This document shows positions 30,833 through 33,712 of a stretch of 33,712 nucleotides of DNA, in pieces. A program made the translations under genes and the position numbers. The notes under the pieces are model-generated. The model saw only the letters and a list, made by a program, of their open reading frames with translations. It was not told the origin of the DNA and made no database searches. Position 1 is the first letter of the stretch; every line of letters begins with the position of its first letter. Source of the DNA: Thoreauomyces humboldtii (taxonomy: Eukaryota; Chytridiomycota; Chytridiomycetes; Spizellomycetales; Powellomycetaceae). The stretch spans positions 1 to 33,712 of the forward strand of contig JADGJA010000173.1 of assembly GCA_027596035.1 (NCBI GenBank), in the 5' to 3' direction.

Positions 30833-32307
30833 ATGCGAGACAGCGATATCTTGAAAGTCGTGCTTCTCGGAGACGGTTCAGTCGGCAAAACTTCCGTCCG
30901 CAACCGTTTCATCCACAAGCGCTTTGCTCAGGCATATAAAGCCACCATCGGGACAGACTTCGCAACAAAAGAAGTCGAGACGCAGGATGGGCGAAAGGTC
31001 TCAATGCAGATCTGGGATACTGCTGGTGCGTTGTACCTTTCCTACCAGTCTTGCGCCTTCAGAAAACTAATTCTTCGCTGTCCAGGTCAGGAACGCTTTC
31101 AAAGTCTTGGCGTGGCATTCTACCGTGGGACCGACGTTTGCATGTAGGAGAAGTACTCCCCTACGACTTCTCACAGCTACCTGAGACTGACGCAAGCAAA
31201 TTCAGTCTTGTCTACGACGTCACCGATCCGAAAAGCGCATCCAACCTGGTGCGCTGGCTGACGGAATTCATACGGCAAGCCGATATCGTTGACCCAGAGA
31301 CGTTCCCGTTCGTGTTGGTCGGAAACAAGATCGACGTCGCTCAGCGCCCAGTAACCAAACGTCAGGGGCAGGAACTCGCCGCTAGGTTGAAGCGCGTGTG
31401 CGTGGAGGCATCGGCTAGACGAAGCCCGTTACCGGAGGGACCCTCGCTGTCACATCAGCCTTACGTGGGTGGTCCCCTTTTCGATCGTCCCGCGCTCACG
31501 AGGAGAAGAAGCACGCTTTCGTCACGAGATAGTCCTGGTGATATCAGTAGAGGCCGGACAAATCGCCTGTTCGGAGTTTCTCGAACTTCTATCGCCGACC
31601 TGCAGAATGCGAAATCCGCACTTAGCCCAATAACGCCGACAGTGAGCAGCCCGCATCTACGACCGCAACGCTCGGAAGGCTATGCCGGTTCTTTAGCATC
31701 CTCCAGATGGAGCTTCCATCGCCGCGCAGGCGCGGCCGGATTAGATTCCGGAAACCATCGAGACTCCATGACTTCGCGCTACTCATCCTACGAAACTGCA
31801 TCCGAGTTCTCGGACGACGCATCGGTACCGGCGTCGTGGTCTTCCGACGATGGTTCCTCGGGCACTGACGACTCTGAGGATGTGGATGGAGAATGGGGCT
31901 CCAGCCAGGCAGCGTCGTCCTCTGCCATCGGCGCCGAGTCCGAATCGCAATTTGGCGACGGTAGCGAAGCTGCGGTACCCCTTGCGCCAACTTCCGATCG
32001 GACACAGCGTGGATCCAGCGAAACTGGAATGCGAACTAGACCTCTTCGTCGGTTGTCTCCTGACAAGCGACCAAGCCTTCAGCATTCCTCTTCGTCCGCC
32101 ATGTACTCGCTTCCATTGTTCGAAGTGTCTGCAAAGACCGGCACAAGGGTCGAGGAGATCTTCGCGTATATCGCTCACAACGTAGAGACCTCAAAGTACA
32201 ATTTTGATATATTAGCCGGAGAAGACGAGTGGGATCCAGGATCTCGAAGAGGCGGTCGTGGCGTACGCCTTATGGAAACCGTCCGCACCGACTCCTGCTC
32301 GTGTTGA
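30833..32307 (+). CDS. Rab7/Ypt7-like small GTPase with a large insertion before G5
   Basis: Three exons: 30833-31025, 31086-31143 and 31206-32307 (introns 60 and 62 nt), 450 residues, about twice the usual Rab length. The core is Rab7-like: G1 GDGSVGKTS (residues 13-21), switch [15 protein letters not shown]3 [20 protein letters not shown], then [23 protein letters not shown] (G4, about 126) and EVSAKTG (G5, about 391). Between G4 and G5, roughly residues 150-380, lies a Ser/Arg/Asp-rich disordered segment with basic-Ser sites (RRRSTLS, RRLSP) and an acidic Ser/Asp run. The C-terminus CSC fits double geranylgeranylation. By family knowledge Rab7 drives late endosome/vacuole fusion. Whether this paralogue does so is unknown. 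Splices were chosen because they restore DTAG-QERF and CILVYDV. Confidence 0.88.
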
Positions 32308-33392
32308 CATCTACCCGCACTTCCCTTGTCTTGTAACCTGTAGATACCCCTTTCGTTCGATACTCTGTTTCATTTTCGTCCTTTCATCTTTTGGTTCAGA
32401 AAACCATACAATCGGCGTGCGTTTCCGCTTGCCCTACATCAGCAAGGTCGCAAGATTTTCTTGCTTTGATCCGAATTTGAAAAGCCAAACTTCTGGGTGC
32501 CTCTCTGGATGGAGAACTTCGTGTGGAAAGCCAGAAATCGCAGCATCCTCCTTTGCTCGGTCGTGTTCATTCGCTCTGCCCGCTGAGATCAGATCCTGAG
32601 AAGCCAAAACCATTAGGTGCTCTCCGAAAGGAAGCTTTGCTTCGTCAAGCGGGCAAGACAAGGGATCGCATGCTTCTTCTGATCGTTCACCCTTGGCTCT
32701 TTCGCTAGCTCTCACTGCCATCGTACTGTCGACTGCGCTTGTTTCCAAGCGTTCGCATCTGTGGGCTTGGAGAAAACAGAGAGGCTCCAGGCTTTCTGCC
32801 AGATCCGCGCACCTCTATGCACACCTAGCAGAAGGGTTCTGGTAATGATCGAGTCCCGGGTATCGTTCCTACGAGCGGAGAGCCCCCACTCTAGGCCTTC
32901 GCATGACCCGCACGTTCTTGGCATTTCTTCCGTCACTCGCGCACCGGAATGCGGACCGGAACGGGCAGGAACGGGCAGGAACGTGCGGGTGACTTTCCGC
33001 GGCTAGCGTCCCTCGCGGACCGGAACGGACGGGAACGGGCAGGAACGTGCGGGTGACGTTCCTCGGAAGATACCAAGCATGAGTTCGGGAGATCCAGCGA
33101 CAAAACCATGGAGTGTGACCCTTACCGACGGGAGAAGTGGTTCCATGGGCTTTCGGACAGGGTGTCCCGTGGCGTTTCTCTCGAACCGAACGAAAATCTC
33201 GAGAGGAGCGCATGTAATTCCATGCGCTTTTATATGCCCCTGACCGGAACCTGCTTCCCGATTAGGCATCCGGATTGTCAGCTGGCCCACGGACGGTCAG
33301 CAGGCCCACGGAGTTCGGGACAACGCACGACGAAACTCCGGACGGCTGTGCTGCTGGGCCGGGGCCTTCCCCGTAAGCCTGAGGACGTCCGC
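32308..33392. other. Intergenic region with GC-rich repeats
   Basis: No gene was identified. The first 550 bases show nothing distinctive. From about 32900 the sequence becomes GC-rich, with a pair of 43-bp direct repeats, an inverted copy of part of that motif, a short hairpin at 33208-33227 (GCGCATG, six-base loop, CATGCGC) and a repeated GGCCCACGGA at about 33284-33314. Open frames here are short and overlap on both strands. Confidence 0.5.
32951..33057. repeat. Pair of 43-bp direct repeats
   Basis: Copies at 32951-32993 and 33015-33057 differ at two positions. Each contains GGAACGGGCAGGAACGTGCG followed by GGTGAC. Within the first copy a GGAACGGGCA decamer is itself doubled. The reverse complement of the GAACGTGCGGGT part occurs at about 32907-32918. 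Confidence 0.85.
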
Positions 33393-33400
33393 TATAAAAG
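33393..33400 (+). promoter_or_regulatory. TATA box
   Basis: TATAAAAG in a GC-rich setting, followed about 25-30 bases later by a pyrimidine-rich stretch (from about 33415) suitable for transcription initiation. It lies 250 bases upstream of an ATG at 33650. I found no comparable TATA box upstream of the other genes in the window. Core promoter function is inferred. Confidence 0.6.
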
Positions 33401-33462
33401 ACCCGGCCTTTTCGCTCTTCCGTCTCGGTTTCTCTTCACTTGTCTTCGCTTCCCCCTCCCCC

Positions 33463-33645
33463 CTACTAACCCGCTCTCTCCTTGTAGGTCTACTAACCCG
33501 CTCTCTCCCTGTAGGTCTACTAACCCGCTCTCTCCCTGTAGGTCTACTAACCCGCTCTCTCTCTGTAGGTCTACTAACCCGCTCTCTCCCTGTAGGTCGT
33601 ACTAACCCGTTTGCTTCCTTACTAACTCTAGCTCTCTCCCTGTAG
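33463..33645 (+). repeat. 27-bp tandem array of branch-point plus 3' splice-site units
   Basis: Five 27-bp units (33463-33489, 33490-33516, 33517-33543, 33544-33570, 33571-33597); units 2, 3 and 5 are identical. A degenerate sixth copy runs to 33645. Each unit reads CTACTAAC, then CCGCTCTCTCC (or near variant), then TGTAG, then GT. Read from the GT, each unit is formally a GT..TACTAAC..polypyrimidine..TAG segment. Across 33463-33645 there are seven exact TACTAAC heptamers. The last TAG, at 33643-33645, is followed by ACAAATGG. The layout suggests a multiplied intron 3' end in a 5' leader. Confidence 0.85.
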
Positions 33646-33649
33646 ACAA

Positions 33650-33712
33650 ATGGTAAAGCAACCGTATGCCTTGTGCGACCCGGTGGCTCCCTCGGGAGAC
33701 AAATGTCAGATG
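33650..33712 (+). CDS. Possible 5' end of a gene running off the right edge
   Basis: ATG at 33650 in the context ACAAATGG opens a frame of 21 codons to the end of the window with no stop (MVKQPYALCDPV...). It follows a TATA box at 33393, a pyrimidine-rich leader and the tandem splice-acceptor array whose last TAG ends at 33645. The context supports a start codon. The 21 residues are too few to identify, and the first exon of either a host gene or a retroelement would fit. Confidence 0.4.
   Translation, partial: MVKQPYALCDPVAPSGDKCQM

Noticed and set aside
33108..33605. 165-codon frame ending in five copies of a nine-residue repeat (STNPLSPCR)
   Set aside because: The repeat unit is 27 nt, so any open frame is repeated automatically. 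The DNA has complete branch-point/acceptor elements, the frame has no upstream support, and it crosses the TATA box and presumed start site.

Overview
The window is eukaryotic nuclear DNA. It most likely comes from a zoosporic (flagellated) fungus of the chytrid type. It combines fungal-style genes (a Psd2-type phosphatidylserine decarboxylase with C2, EF-hand and zinc-knuckle-like parts, Tsr2, CSN3, mitochondrial uL6, a Rab7/Ypt7-like GTPase) with an axonemal dynein heavy chain that non-flagellated fungi lack. Genes are tightly packed on both strands. I reconstructed 36 introns by reading frame; all are 54-82 nt, all begin GT except one GC, and all end AG. The lineage call is inference from gene content; no rRNA or other taxonomic marker is present.

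Layout, left to right. 1-1352: no convincing gene; a purine-rich tract and an AAGC-type simple repeat. 1353-2730 (-): six-exon IQ-motif protein resembling animal MFI/C11orf65. 2748-4871 (+): unrecognised 707-residue Ser/Asp-rich protein with a recurring DLSS motif, with its start only 17 bases from the divergent neighbour's first ATG. 4922-6042 (-): ketopantoate reductase with a GC-AG intron. 6355-7734 (+): COP9 signalosome subunit 3, intronless. 7969-11712 (-): 17-exon Psd2-type phosphatidylserine decarboxylase. 12738-13451 (+): mitochondrial ribosomal protein uL6. 13651-28472 (-): 11-exon, about 4,729-residue DNAH10-type axonemal dynein heavy chain filling almost half the window. About 28680-29724 (+): a decayed short-chain dehydrogenase. 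29861-30460 (-): Tsr2. 30833-32307 (+): Rab7-like GTPase with an insertion of about 230 residues. 32308-33712: repeats, a TATA box, and the start of a possible gene that runs off the right edge.

The genes form no operon-like pathway. Two fit a motile-cell theme: the DNAH10-type inner-arm heavy chain, and perhaps the MFI-like IQ protein. The rest are housekeeping: CoA/pantothenate synthesis, phosphatidylethanolamine synthesis, mitochondrial translation, ribosome assembly, protein turnover and vesicle traffic.

The most unusual feature is at 33463-33645. A 27-bp unit is repeated five times plus a degenerate copy. Each unit carries a perfect TACTAAC branch-point consensus, a pyrimidine tract, a TAG 3' splice site and then GT. 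It lies between a TATA box (33393) and an ATG (33650), so it looks like a tandemly multiplied intron 3' end in a 5' leader.
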